Of a stretch of DNA of 64,000 nt, positions 22,135 through 30,585 are shown in pieces. Both the position numbers and the translations under genes were made by a program. Positions within the stretch are counted from its first letter, which is position 1, and each line of letters begins with the position of its first letter. The DNA comes from Hymenobacter norwichensis DSM 15439 (GTDB lineage Bacteria; Bacteroidota; Bacteroidia; Cytophagales; Hymenobacteraceae), in assembly GCF_000420705.1 (NCBI RefSeq), contig NZ_ATVL01000009.1, forward strand, positions 682,001 to 746,000, given 5' to 3'. A model generated the notes under the pieces. That model was given only the letters and a program-made list of their open reading frames with translations. It did no database searches and had not been told where the DNA came from.

Positions 22135-24816
22135 ATGTCACTGCCCACCGCCAGCCACGTCCGCCAGCAATTCCTGGATTTCTTTGCTTCTAAAGGCCAC
22201 CACATCGTGCCCTCGGCCCCGATTGTAGTGAAGGACGACCCGACGCTGCTGTTCATCAACTCGGGCATGGCCCCGTTCAAAGACTACTTCCTCGGCAACA
22301 AGCCCGCGCCATTCAAGCGCATTGCCGACACCCAGAAATGCCTGCGCGTGTCGGGTAAGCACAACGACCTGGAAGAGGTAGGCTACGACACCTACCACCA
22401 CACCATGTTCGAGATGCTCGGCAACTGGTCGTTCGGCGACTACTTCAAGAAGGACGCCATTGCCTGGGCCTGGGAATTGCTCACCGACGTATTCAAGCTG
22501 CCCAAAGACCGGCTCTACGTCACCTACTTCGAGGGCGACAAAGGCGACGGCCTGGGCCCCGATACCGAAACGCAGGACCTGTGGCGCCAGTACGTAGCCG
22601 AGGAGCGCATTCTGCCCGGCAACAAGAAGGATAACTTCTGGGAGATGGGCGATACTGGTCCGTGTGGTCCGTGCACTGAAATTCACATTGACCTGCGCGA
22701 CGAGGCCGAAGTTGCCGCCAAGTCGGGCCGAGAACTGGTGAATGCCGACCACCCGCAAGTGGTGGAAATTTGGAATAACGTATTCATGGAGTTCGAGCGT
22801 CGCGCCGATAAGTCGCTGCTGAAACTGCCGCAGCAGAACGTCGATACGGGCATGGGTTTCGAGCGGTTGATGATGGCCGTGTCGGGCGTGAAGTCCAACT
22901 ATGACACTGACGTGTTCCAGCCGCTTATCCAGTTCATTGCCAAGGAAGTAGGCCTGGAATACCACGGTACTTCGCCGGCCACGGTGAATGATCAGCCCGC
23001 TACCGAGAACGAGAAAACCGACATTGCCATCCGGGTTATTGCCGACCACATCCGCACTATCAGTTTCACCATTGCCGACGGCCAGCTACCGAGCAACGTG
23101 AAGGCTGGCTACGTTATCCGCCGCATCCTGCGCCGGGCAGTGCGGTATGCCTTCTCTTCGCTGAATCAGAAGCAGCCGTTCTTATATAAGTTGGTGCCGG
23201 TGCTGGCCGACCAGATGCGCAACATCTTTCCCGAACTGAAAGCACAGCAGCAGTTTGTGCAGCGCGTGATTGAGGAAGAGGAAATTGCCTTCCTGAAAAC
23301 GCTGGAAACCGGTTTGCGTCGCCTTGATGCTCTCGAAGACGCTGCCAAGGCCAACGGCAACCGCATCGACGGCAAAACTGCCTTCGAACTCTCCGATACC
23401 TTCGGTTTCCCGCTGGACCTTACCGCCCTCATTGCTCGTGAAAAAGGTTTAACTGTGGATGAGGAAGGCTTCAAAAAGGAGTTGGAAGCCCAGAAAAGCC
23501 GCAGCCGCAACGCCCAGGAAGCCGAGCAAAGCGACTGGACCATTGTGAAGGAATCGGAGGAGCAGCCGGCTTTCGTGGGCTACGACCAGGACGAGGCCCC
23601 GGCCCGCATCCTGCGTTACCGCCGCACCGACCGCAAAGGCAAAACCGAGTACCAGGTAGTGCTCGACCAAACGCCGTTCTACGCCGAGCAAGGCGGCCAG
23701 ATTGGTGACACCGGCTATTTGGAGTCGCCGCTGAGCAAGGTGCGCGTGCTGGACACCAAGAAGGAAAACGACCTGATTGTGCACACGCTGCTGGAGCTGC
23801 CGCAGGATTTAGATGCCGAGTTTACGGCCCGCTACGACCACGCCCGCCGCGCCCAAATCCAGCGCAACCACACGGCTACCCACCTGCTGCAAGCCGCCCT
23901 CCGCGACGTAGTAGGCGCCCACGTGGCTCAGAAAGGCTCGTTGGTGAACGAGAAGCTGCTCCGCTTCGACTTCTCGCACTTCACCAAAGTAACCGACGAC
24001 CAGCTGCGGCAGGTGGAAACCATCGTGAACGAGAAGATCCGCCAGCAAATTCCGCTCGATGAGCGCCGCAACGTGCCAATTGCCGACGCCAAAAACCTCG
24101 GTGCTACCGCGCTGTTTGGTGAGAAGTACGGCGAGTTCGTGCGCGTCATCACCTTCGACCGCAACTTCTCGGTGGAACTGTGCGGCGGCACCCACGTGCG
24201 CACCACCGGCGACATCGGCTACTTCCGCATCACGGCCGAAAGCGCCGTGGGCGCCGGCGTGCGCCGCATCGAGGCCGTAACCGCCGAGGCTGCCGAAAGC
24301 TACGTGAATCAGCAACTCGACCTCTTAGCTCAGGTGCGCGAGGCTCTCGGCAACCCCCAGCAGCTGCTCACCAGCATCGAGAAGCTGAGCGAGGAAACCG
24401 CCGGCCTGCGCAAACAAATTGAGCAGTTCGCGCAGCAAAGCATCAACCAGCAGAAAGAACAGCTAGCAGGGCAAGTTAAACCGCTTGGTGGCGTGAATTT
24501 CCTAGCCGCACAGGTGCAGGTTACGTCGGCCGATGGCCTCAAAACTCTGGCCTTCAACCTGCGCCAGGCCGTGCCTAACCTCGTAGCCGTTCTCGGGGCC
24601 GAAATCGACGGTAAGCCGCAACTGGCCGTGATGCTCGACGACGAGCTGGCCAAAGCCGGCAAGTTCAACGCCAGCACGCTGGTCCGCGAACTGGCCAAGG
24701 AAATCCAAGGCGGTGGCGGCGGGCAGCCGTTCTTCGCCACGGCCGGCGGCAAGAACGTGGCCGGTTTAGGCGCGGCTATCAGCAAGGCCGAGGAACTGGT
24801 AATTAAGTCATTGTAA
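22135..24816 (+). CDS. alaS: Alanine--tRNA ligase
   Basis: Charges tRNA-Ala in the cytosol. The 893-residue length is standard. Ordered motifs: class II core with FINSGMAPFKDYFLG (~37-52), HTMFEMLGNWSFGDYFKKDAI (~92-113), EMGDTGPCGPCTEIH (~166-180), the editing domain HTATHLLQAALRDVVG (~580-595) and CGGTHVRTTGDIG (~680-693), then a coiled coil and the C-Ala oligomerisation domain ending in the glycine-rich GGGGGQPFFATAGGKN segment. The ATG at 22135 (MSLPTASHVRQQFLDFF) is used instead of the TTG frame start 15 bases before. A strong terminator follows. Confidence 0.98.
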   Translation: MSLPTASHVRQQFLDFFASKGHHIVPSAPIVVKDDPTLLFINSGMAPFKDYFLGNKPAPFKRIADTQKCLRVSGKHNDLEEVGYDTYHHTMFEMLGNWSFGDYFKKDAIAWAWELLTDVFKLPKDRLYVTYFEGDKGDGLGPDTETQDLWRQYVAEERILPGNKKDNFWEMGDTGPCGPCTEIHIDLRDEAEVAAKSGRELVNADHPQVVEIWNNVFMEFERRADKSLLKLPQQNVDTGMGFERLMMAVSGVKSNYDTDVFQPLIQFIAKEVGLEYHGTSPATVNDQPATENEKTDIAIRVIADHIRTISFTIADGQLPSNVKAGYVIRRILRRAVRYAFSSLNQKQPFLYKLVPVLADQMRNIFPELKAQQQFVQRVIEEEEIAFLKTLETGLRRLDALEDAAKANGNRIDGKTAFELSDTFGFPLDLTALIAREKGLTVDEEGFKKELEAQKSRSRNAQEAEQSDWTIVKESEEQPAFVGYDQDEAPARILRYRRTDRKGKTEYQVVLDQTPFYAEQGGQIGDTGYLESPLSKVRVLDTKKENDLIVHTLLELPQDLDAEFTARYDHARRAQIQRNHTATHLLQAALRDVVGAHVAQKGSLVNEKLLRFDFSHFTKVTDDQLRQVETIVNEKIRQQIPLDERRNVPIADAKNLGATALFGEKYGEFVRVITFDRNFSVELCGGTHVRTTGDIGYFRITAESAVGAGVRRIEAVTAEAAESYVNQQLDLLAQVREALGNPQQLLTSIEKLSEETAGLRKQIEQFAQQSINQQKEQLAGQVKPLGGVNFLAAQVQVTSADGLKTLAFNLRQAVPNLVAVLGAEIDGKPQLAVMLDDELAKAGKFNASTLVRELAKEIQGGGGGQPFFATAGGKNVAGLGAAISKAEELVIKSL

Positions 24817-24830
24817 AACGATACCGCCAA

Positions 24831-24877
24831 TAACCAAGAAGCCCGGCTGCATATGGCGCAGCCGGGCTTCTTGGTTA
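24831..24877 (+). terminator. Terminator of alaS
   Basis: A perfect 20-bp stem (24831-24850 with 24858-24877, core AAGAAGCCCGGCTGC) with a 7-nt loop, 14 bp after the stop. It ends TTGGTTACTA; it can work in both directions against the convergent DUF885 gene. Confidence 0.85.
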
Positions 24878-24916
24878 CTAGCTGTATTTAGAAAAGTAGG
24901 TAAATAAACAAGGCAC

Positions 24917-25009
24917 GTCATGCAGAGCACAGCGAAGCATCTCGCCTGCTGATGCTAGATTACTATTCTCGTGTCAGCAGGCGAGATGCTTCGCTGCGTT
25001 CTGCATGAC
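24917..25009. repeat. Long palindromic dispersed repeat, copy 2
   Basis: Arms of 36 nt at 24917-24952 and 24974-25009 match at 34 of 36 positions. Each begins GTCATGCAGA and contains GCGAAGCATCTCGC, as in the copy at 12782-12877; the loop and inner stem differ between copies. It lies between the convergent alaS and DUF885 genes. Confidence 0.85.
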
Positions 25010-25080
25010 CTATGCAGGTAAATTGAAGCTGCTTAAGTCTCGCGTAGCTAAAACCAAACTAAGGCGGTTCTAGCCAAATC

Positions 25081-26895
25081 TTAGGCCGCCGTTTTCTTGG
25101 CCGCAATGTAGTCGTTTACTACCTGCTCCAGCACATCTAGTGGTAAGGCACCATTCTTCAAAACGACGTCGTGGAAATCACGAAGGTCGAATTTTGTTCC
25201 CAATGCCTGCTGGGCCTGCTCACGTAGCGCCAGGATCTTGAGCATGCCCACTTTGTAGGCGCAGGCCTGGCCGGGCATGATAACGTAGCGCTCCACCTCG
25301 GCCTCTACGTCGGACTGGGCCATGCCCGTCGTGCGGCGCAGGTAGTTGATGGCCTGCTCGCGGGTCCAGCGCTGGTCGTGTATCCCAGTATCTACCACTA
25401 AGCGGGCAGCCCGAAACAACTCGGCCCGTAGGCGTCCTAGGTTATCATACGGGTCCTTTTCGAAGCCAAGCTCCGAGGCCACGCGCTCGGCGTACAAGGC
25501 CCAGCCCTCCGTGTAAGCGGTGAAAGGTACTACGGAACGAAAGGTGGGCAAGCCCTTCAACTCTTGCTGAATGCCAATCTGGAAATGGTGGCCCGGAATA
25601 CCTTCGTGGTACGCTAGGGTGCGCATGCCAAATTTGGGCGTGGCCTTCACGTCGTAGAGGCTGGCATAAAATACACCCGGCCGCGAGCCGTCGAGCGCCC
25701 CTCGTTCGTAGTACGCGCCGGCCGACGTTTTCTCCTTGAATACCGGCACGCGGCGCACCTCAAGCTGGGCTTTGGGTTGAATACGAAACGCGCTGCTCAG
25801 GTCCCGGCCTACTTCGGTCAGGATGCGTTGGTAGTCACCGAGAATCTGGGTGCGGCCACTGTCGGTGTCTGGGTACATAAACCGGGTTTCTTCGCCCAGC
25901 CGCGCCATGGTGGGGCCCACGCTGTCGGCGCCGGCCACTCGTTCGGCTTGCAGAATGGTGCGCATTTCGGCGGTGATACGGGCCACTTCGCGCAGACCCA
26001 GCGCATGAATTTCAGCGGCACTGAGATTGGTTGTGGTATAACTCCGCAGGCAATGGGCGTAGTAGGCTTTGCCATTCGGAAACTTCCACACGCCCGCGTC
26101 GTTGGTCGAGCGCGGGCGCAGGGCCGTGAAGTAGGTTATCAGCTGGTTGTAAGCCGGGTATACATTGCGTTGAATCTGCCGTTTGGTTTCGGCCAGCACC
26201 TCGGCTTGAGCGGCTGGGTCGAGGTCTTTCGCTTTTTTCAGCTTCTCAGCCAGGGAGGTGTACAGAATACTCTGCTCGGGCTGCTGCGCCACGAAGGCCG
26301 ACATTCCGGCCAATACCTTGTCAATTATGAATGTAGGCGGTACTATGCCCTGCTGCTCCCGGATTTTCAACCCTTCCAGCACTTGCTCAAACTTAATGCG
26401 CACGGCCGCCAGCCGCTCGTTGTAGTAGTCGGCGTCGCGGCGGTTGTGCACCTGGTGCACGTTGGCCATAAAGTTTGGAAACTCATTTTGTACCCCGAAC
26501 AGCTGGTTGACGGGGTAATTGTGGTGGCGAAAAGCTTCGCCGGCGGCTGCGTTGGCCATATACCAATCGAGCACCTGATAGTTGAGGCGGTCCTGGCCCC
26601 GCATACCCGTGGTGTCGTAGCTGTGCAGCGTGGCCTGCGTTTCGCGCAGAAATTGATATTGCCGGCTGTCCTCTGCTTCCGATACGTCGTTTAGCTTGCG
26701 GTTATGGCCCTGCATGCCTATCCCTTCCACCAGCCGCAGCTGGGAAAGCATCTCTGGCGAGTCGAACGCAAATTTCACAAATACCTTCTCGTAGAACGCC
26801 CGAATGAAGAAGGGCTTAAACCAAATAGTATTGACAGCCAATACCGCTACTACCAGTAGCAGAACTGCCAGCGAGCGAAGGATAATTTTTTTCAT
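25081..26895 (-). CDS. DUF885 family exported/membrane-anchored protein
   Basis: A 604-residue protein of the DUF885 family, thought to be zinc-dependent peptidases (M3-like helical fold). The N-terminus MKKIILRSLAVLLLVVAVLAVNTIWFKPFF is a signal anchor, so the enzyme faces the periplasm. The HExxH-like motif is YHEGIPGHHFQIGIQQEL (residues ~424-441), and YTEGWALYAERVASELGF (~461-478) provides the second conserved Glu. Further family segments are YNQLITYFTALRP and CAYKVGMLKILALREQA (~545-561). Ends 24 residues after a conserved LPLDVLEQVV. Substrates are unknown; a role in peptide turnover is inferred. Confidence 0.92.
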   Translation of the reverse strand: MKKIILRSLAVLLLVVAVLAVNTIWFKPFFIRAFYEKVFVKFAFDSPEMLSQLRLVEGIGMQGHNRKLNDVSEAEDSRQYQFLRETQATLHSYDTTGMRGQDRLNYQVLDWYMANAAAGEAFRHHNYPVNQLFGVQNEFPNFMANVHQVHNRRDADYYNERLAAVRIKFEQVLEGLKIREQQGIVPPTFIIDKVLAGMSAFVAQQPEQSILYTSLAEKLKKAKDLDPAAQAEVLAETKRQIQRNVYPAYNQLITYFTALRPRSTNDAGVWKFPNGKAYYAHCLRSYTTTNLSAAEIHALGLREVARITAEMRTILQAERVAGADSVGPTMARLGEETRFMYPDTDSGRTQILGDYQRILTEVGRDLSSAFRIQPKAQLEVRRVPVFKEKTSAGAYYERGALDGSRPGVFYASLYDVKATPKFGMRTLAYHEGIPGHHFQIGIQQELKGLPTFRSVVPFTAYTEGWALYAERVASELGFEKDPYDNLGRLRAELFRAARLVVDTGIHDQRWTREQAINYLRRTTGMAQSDVEAEVERYVIMPGQACAYKVGMLKILALREQAQQALGTKFDLRDFHDVVLKNGALPLDVLEQVVNDYIAAKKTAA

Positions 26896-27199
26896 GTAAT
26901 AGATGAAAGAGGGCCTGATTCAAAATATATGATATTTAATATTTATATTTTATAATTACTGTAGTGCATATGAACTGATATTTCTCATTGCCGACTAGCA
27001 GCGAGCATACGGCTGGGGTGTTAGGAGGCGTTAGTAAAGCAGGGAGCAAGTGAGCCAGATGCTGGCACCGCATTGCTATACTACCGAACCTAAACCGAGC
27101 CGGGCATCAAGCTTTGATAAGAAAGTATCTGTTGTATAGTATGTGGAGGGGTGGGCTGTTTATTGCTATACTACAGTTCTCTATAGCAGCTTACTTAAC
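26896..27199. other. Gene-free divergent upstream region
   Basis: A 304-bp interval between the divergent DUF885 and DUF1963 genes. The part next to DUF885 (26925-26965) is very A/T-rich (ATATATGATATTTAATATTT) and may hold the DUF885 promoter, although no exact TAnnTTTG box is present. Nothing else recognised. Confidence 0.4.
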
Positions 27200-27934
27200 A
27201 TGAATAATACAGTAGAATTAAAGCAGCAACTAGATCAGCAGTTGCAACAATTGCTAGTACAGAAAACCATGTTGCGGGTCGTGCCAGGCGAGAGGCCTCC
27301 CATTTCTTCGCAATTGATGTCGCACATCGGTGGCGACCCATACTTCGAGGTAGGTGAGGAGTGGCCGGTGAATCCTGACACCAGACAGCCTTTGGAGCTT
27401 ATCTTTCAACTGGTAAGTGAAAGCAACAGCATATGGCCTTTCCCCGCGCAGGTAGTGCAATTCTATCACAACTACTATGAAGGGAACCTGCCTTTCGATG
27501 AAAGTGAGCCTAAAGAGTATAGCATTAAAATATACCCCGCAGTGCAGCCCGAAAAACAGGTGCTGTTACCGCGCCCCGCAGCCCTGCCTTCTATTGGTTT
27601 CAGCTACATAGAACTGCATTCGGAGCCTGCTTTACCTGATGATGACGAATTAGAATACATCAGTTCGAAAACGTTGGCCATATGTCGCCAACTGGCACCA
27701 GAAAAGTGGCAGTCAGTTTATAACGAGGCGGTAGAAGCGCTTATTGGGGAGCAGAACTTAGGCTCTTGGGTGGGAGGCTATGCGCACTTGTTGCAGGATG
27801 CTTACCCAACCGGAGAATTTCTGATGCAATTTGATAGCACAGAAGACTTCATGTGGGGTGATTCTGGACTGCTTTACTTTTTCTATGACCCTGAGGAAGC
27901 AACTAGCATTTCGTTTCAACTTCAGTGCATGTAA
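27200..27934 (+). CDS. DUF1963 family protein
   Basis: A 244-residue soluble acidic protein of the DUF1963 type, recognised from SQLMSHIGGDPYFEVGEEWPVNPDTRQPLELIFQL (residues ~38-75), HHNYYEGNLP-type text near 95, and the late GSWVGGYAHLLQDAYPTGEFLMQFDSTEDFMWGDSGLLYFFYDPEE (~190-235). This beta-rich fold is related to YwqG and is often seen among SMI1-type immunity genes; function unknown. The start is ATG 27200 (MNNTVELKQQLDQQLQQLL). GC is lower than average. It is followed after 103 bp by the MORN-TonB gene. Confidence 0.85.
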   Translation: MNNTVELKQQLDQQLQQLLVQKTMLRVVPGERPPISSQLMSHIGGDPYFEVGEEWPVNPDTRQPLELIFQLVSESNSIWPFPAQVVQFYHNYYEGNLPFDESEPKEYSIKIYPAVQPEKQVLLPRPAALPSIGFSYIELHSEPALPDDDELEYISSKTLAICRQLAPEKWQSVYNEAVEALIGEQNLGSWVGGYAHLLQDAYPTGEFLMQFDSTEDFMWGDSGLLYFFYDPEEATSISFQLQCM

Positions 27935-28037
27935 ACAATTGCGAATTCACAAGGCACTTTTACTGGTGACCTGCACACCTAGAAAAACTCAGCCTCTACC
28001 TTTACTGCCAGATACGCTAGCAATACTCCTTTATTTC

Positions 28038-28880
28038 GTGAAAAAGTACTTATTCCTGCTTGCTTTGGCTGTGGTCGGCTACAGCGCTTCCGCGCAGCAA
28101 CTACCCGCAAAAGAAATTCAGTATTTCGATAAACAACATAAGGCACTACCGTCTGCCGAAGGCGCCGACTATCGGGCAGAAATTGAGTATGAGGATAGCG
28201 TGGGCGGTCTGAGGCGAGTGTTTTACCCGAGCGGGGCAAAACGATCCGTAACCCCCTTCGAGCATTTCAAGCAAGGAAAAGTAAACGGAACGGCCGAAGG
28301 TTGGTATGAGAACGGCCAGCTAGAGTGGCGGTACACGAGCGTGCACGATAAGCGCGAAGGCGAAGCGGTGATGTATCACCCGGATGGGGCGTTGAAGTCG
28401 CGGCGGCAATACGTAGCAGGCAAGCGCCAAGGCGAATGGGACCTGCGCTACCCCAATGGCCAGCGCAAGCGGCGTGAAGTGTACGTAAACGACGAGCGGA
28501 TGGTAGGGGAGTGCTTCGACGAGAAGGGGCAAGCCATTGTGTTTTTCGAGTACGAGATGATGCCAACTTTCCCGGGCGGCCCGCAGGCTCTTTTACAATT
28601 CATTGGCAGCCATACCCGCTATCCTGGTAAAGCAATTCGGCAAGGAATTGAGGGCAAAGTGTTTGTGAGTTTCGTGGTGGACACGTTGGGGCAGGTAAGC
28701 AATGTGCGGGTTGCGAAAAGTATTCATTCCTTATTGGACGCAGAGGCTGCACGCGTGGTGCAAAACTTGCCTCGGTTTGAACCAGGTAAGCAGGATGGTC
28801 GGCCCGTAGTTGTGAGCTATACGGTGCCCATCGACTTCACTATCGGAAGGAATAAACCTTCCCAACTACCAAAACAGTAA
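28038..28880 (+). CDS. MORN-repeat protein with C-terminal TonB domain
   Basis: A 280-residue exported protein that starts with GTG (28038) directly before a signal peptide VKKYLFLLALAVVGYSASAQQ; no ATG gives this. Residues ~80-150 hold YwqK/MORN-type repeats of the form GxxxYxxGxLxxxxxYxxGxRxGxxxxYxxxG (GTAEGWYENGQLEWRYTS, GEAVMYHPDGALKSRRQY, GEWDLRYPNGQRKRREVY). Residues ~185-275 are a TonB C-terminal domain: FPGGPQALLQFIGSHTRYPGKAIRQGIEGKVFVSFVVDTLGQVSNVRVAKS and FEPGKQDGRPVVVSYTVPIDFTI. Unlike classic TonB there is no N-terminal anchor or Pro-rich span. Probably a periplasmic binding or energy-coupling partner. Confidence 0.88.
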   Translation: MKKYLFLLALAVVGYSASAQQLPAKEIQYFDKQHKALPSAEGADYRAEIEYEDSVGGLRRVFYPSGAKRSVTPFEHFKQGKVNGTAEGWYENGQLEWRYTSVHDKREGEAVMYHPDGALKSRRQYVAGKRQGEWDLRYPNGQRKRREVYVNDERMVGECFDEKGQAIVFFEYEMMPTFPGGPQALLQFIGSHTRYPGKAIRQGIEGKVFVSFVVDTLGQVSNVRVAKSIHSLLDAEAARVVQNLPRFEPGKQDGRPVVVSYTVPIDFTIGRNKPSQLPKQ

Positions 28881-29048
28881 TAACGGCTGGTGCACGGTAT
28901 AAATGTTGGGGCCGCACGATGCGTCTGCAACTTGAAAAAGTAACCGCTGGAACATTGACTTCGCCTTTTGTCGGTTGCGAGGGCCGGATAGTGCTTAACT
29001 TGCAGCCTAGTCAGCGCAATCAACCTAATCAGCGCTACTTAGCGATTC

Positions 29049-30509
29049 ATGGACGAAAGCATCAAAGCCAAATACCAGCCCGTCATCGGCCTCGAAGTGC
29101 ACGCGCAGCTGCTCACGCACAGCAAAATGTACTCCTCAGACGAAAATGAGTACGGCGCGCTGCCCAACAACAATTTGAGCGTCATTACCTTGGGCCACCC
29201 TGGTACGCTTCCCCGCGTGAACCGCACGGCCGTGGAATATGCCATCAAAATGGGGTTGGCCACCAACTGCCACATCCGCCGCGACAACCTGTTTGCGCGC
29301 AAAAACTACTTCTACCCCGACCTTCCGAAGGGCTACCAAATCACCCAGGACAAGACGCCCATCTGCTACGAAGGCCACGTAGAAGTACGCCTTTCCGACG
29401 GCTCGACCAAGCAGATTGGCGTGACGCGCATTCACATGGAGGAAGACGCGGGCAAGAGCATGCACTTGGCCGGCGAAGTGGAAACCCTCGTGGATTTGAA
29501 CCGCGCGGGCGTGCCGCTGATTGAAATCGTGTCGGAGCCGGACATTCGGACTTCGGAGGAAGCCTACGCCTACCTCACCGAAATCAAGAAGCTGGTGGAG
29601 TACCTGGAAATCTGCGACGGCAACATGGAAGAAGGCTCGTTGCGTTGCGACGCCAACGTGTCGGTGATGCTGCACGGGGCCGCACAGTTCGGTACCAAGG
29701 TGGAGGTCAAGAACATGAACTCGTTCCGAAACGTGCAGCGCGCCATTGAGTACGAAATCGAACGGCAGATTGAAATGCTGGAGCGCGGCGAGGTTATCGA
29801 CAGCGAAACTCGTGGCTTTGACGCTACCACCGGTACTACCGGCGGCCAGCGCAGCAAGGAAACCATGAACGACTACCGCTACTTCCCGGAGCCCGATTTG
29901 CCCCCGGTAATCATTGATGATGCTTGGCTGCACCGGGTGCAGGCCGAATTGCCCGCCTTGCCGCAGCAACTCTACGCCCGCTTCACCGGCGAGCTGGGCC
30001 TCTCAGATTATGACGCCTCGGTGCTGACCGTGGAGAAGGATGTGGCGTTGTTCTTCGATGAGCTGACCCGCCTCACCCCGAATGCCAAAGCTGCCGCCAA
30101 CTGGGTGCAAGGCGCCGTGAAGTCGTTCCTGAACGAGCGCGCCATCACAATGGCCGATTTTCCGCTGACCGCCCAACACCTAGCCGACATCATCCAGCTG
30201 ATTGACGACAATAAAATCAGCCACTCGGTAGCCAGCAAGCAGCTCTTCCCGTACCTGCTCGATAACCCCGCGCAAACCGCCGCCGCCGCGGCCGAAGCCC
30301 AAGGCCTATTGCAGCAGTCAGACAGCGGGGCCCTGGAAGCCATGATTCAGCAGGTGCTGGACGCCAACCCCGCCAAAGTAGCCGAGTACCGCGCCGGCAA
30401 AAAGTCGCTCACCGGCATGTTCATGGGTGAGTTGATGAAGCTGACCGGGGGCAAGGCCGACCCAAAAATGGCCAACCAACTGCTACGCCAGAAACTGGAG
30501 CAGGCCTAA
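29049..30509 (+). CDS. gatB: Aspartyl/glutamyl-tRNA(Asn/Gln) amidotransferase subunit B
   Basis: The tRNA-binding and kinase-like subunit of GatCAB, which converts Glu-tRNA(Gln) and Asp-tRNA(Asn) to the amidated forms. At 486 residues it has the family length. Motifs: VIGLEVHAQLLTHSKMYS (~12-30), HPGTLPRVNRTAVEYAIKMGLA (~49-70), FYPDLPKGYQITQ (~92-104), RIHMEEDAGKSMH (~131-143), DLNRAGVPLIEIVSEPD (~152-168), and the helical GatB/YqeY tail ending in GMFMGELMKLTGGKADPKMANQLLRQKL. GatA and GatC are not nearby, as is common in Bacteroidota. Confidence 0.98.
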   Translation: MDESIKAKYQPVIGLEVHAQLLTHSKMYSSDENEYGALPNNNLSVITLGHPGTLPRVNRTAVEYAIKMGLATNCHIRRDNLFARKNYFYPDLPKGYQITQDKTPICYEGHVEVRLSDGSTKQIGVTRIHMEEDAGKSMHLAGEVETLVDLNRAGVPLIEIVSEPDIRTSEEAYAYLTEIKKLVEYLEICDGNMEEGSLRCDANVSVMLHGAAQFGTKVEVKNMNSFRNVQRAIEYEIERQIEMLERGEVIDSETRGFDATTGTTGGQRSKETMNDYRYFPEPDLPPVIIDDAWLHRVQAELPALPQQLYARFTGELGLSDYDASVLTVEKDVALFFDELTRLTPNAKAAANWVQGAVKSFLNERAITMADFPLTAQHLADIIQLIDDNKISHSVASKQLFPYLLDNPAQTAAAAAEAQGLLQQSDSGALEAMIQQVLDANPAKVAEYRAGKKSLTGMFMGELMKLTGGKADPKMANQLLRQKLEQA

Positions 30510-30535
30510 TCACCGCATCCTCGGATGCAACCCCG

Positions 30536-30565
30536 AACCGTCCAATTGGTATCAATTGGACGGTT
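30536..30565 (+). terminator. Terminator of gatB
   Basis: A perfect 13-bp stem AACCGTCCAATTG / CAATTGGACGGTT with a GTAT loop, followed by TCTGTTTTAAT. It sits between the gatB stop and the next start, only 11-20 bp away. Confidence 0.9.
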
Positions 30566-30585
30566 TCTGTTTTAATATGCCCCCA

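Noticed and set aside
22138..23049. Long open frame (about 300 codons) on the minus strand inside alaS
   Set aside because: It is antisense to a perfectly conserved alanyl-tRNA synthetase; its composition is Val/Gly/His-rich shadow text without a recognisable motif.
25777..26694. 305-codon plus-strand frame opposite DUF885
   Set aside because: It lies entirely within the DUF885 gene on the other strand, whose motifs are clear; typical for GC-rich DNA.
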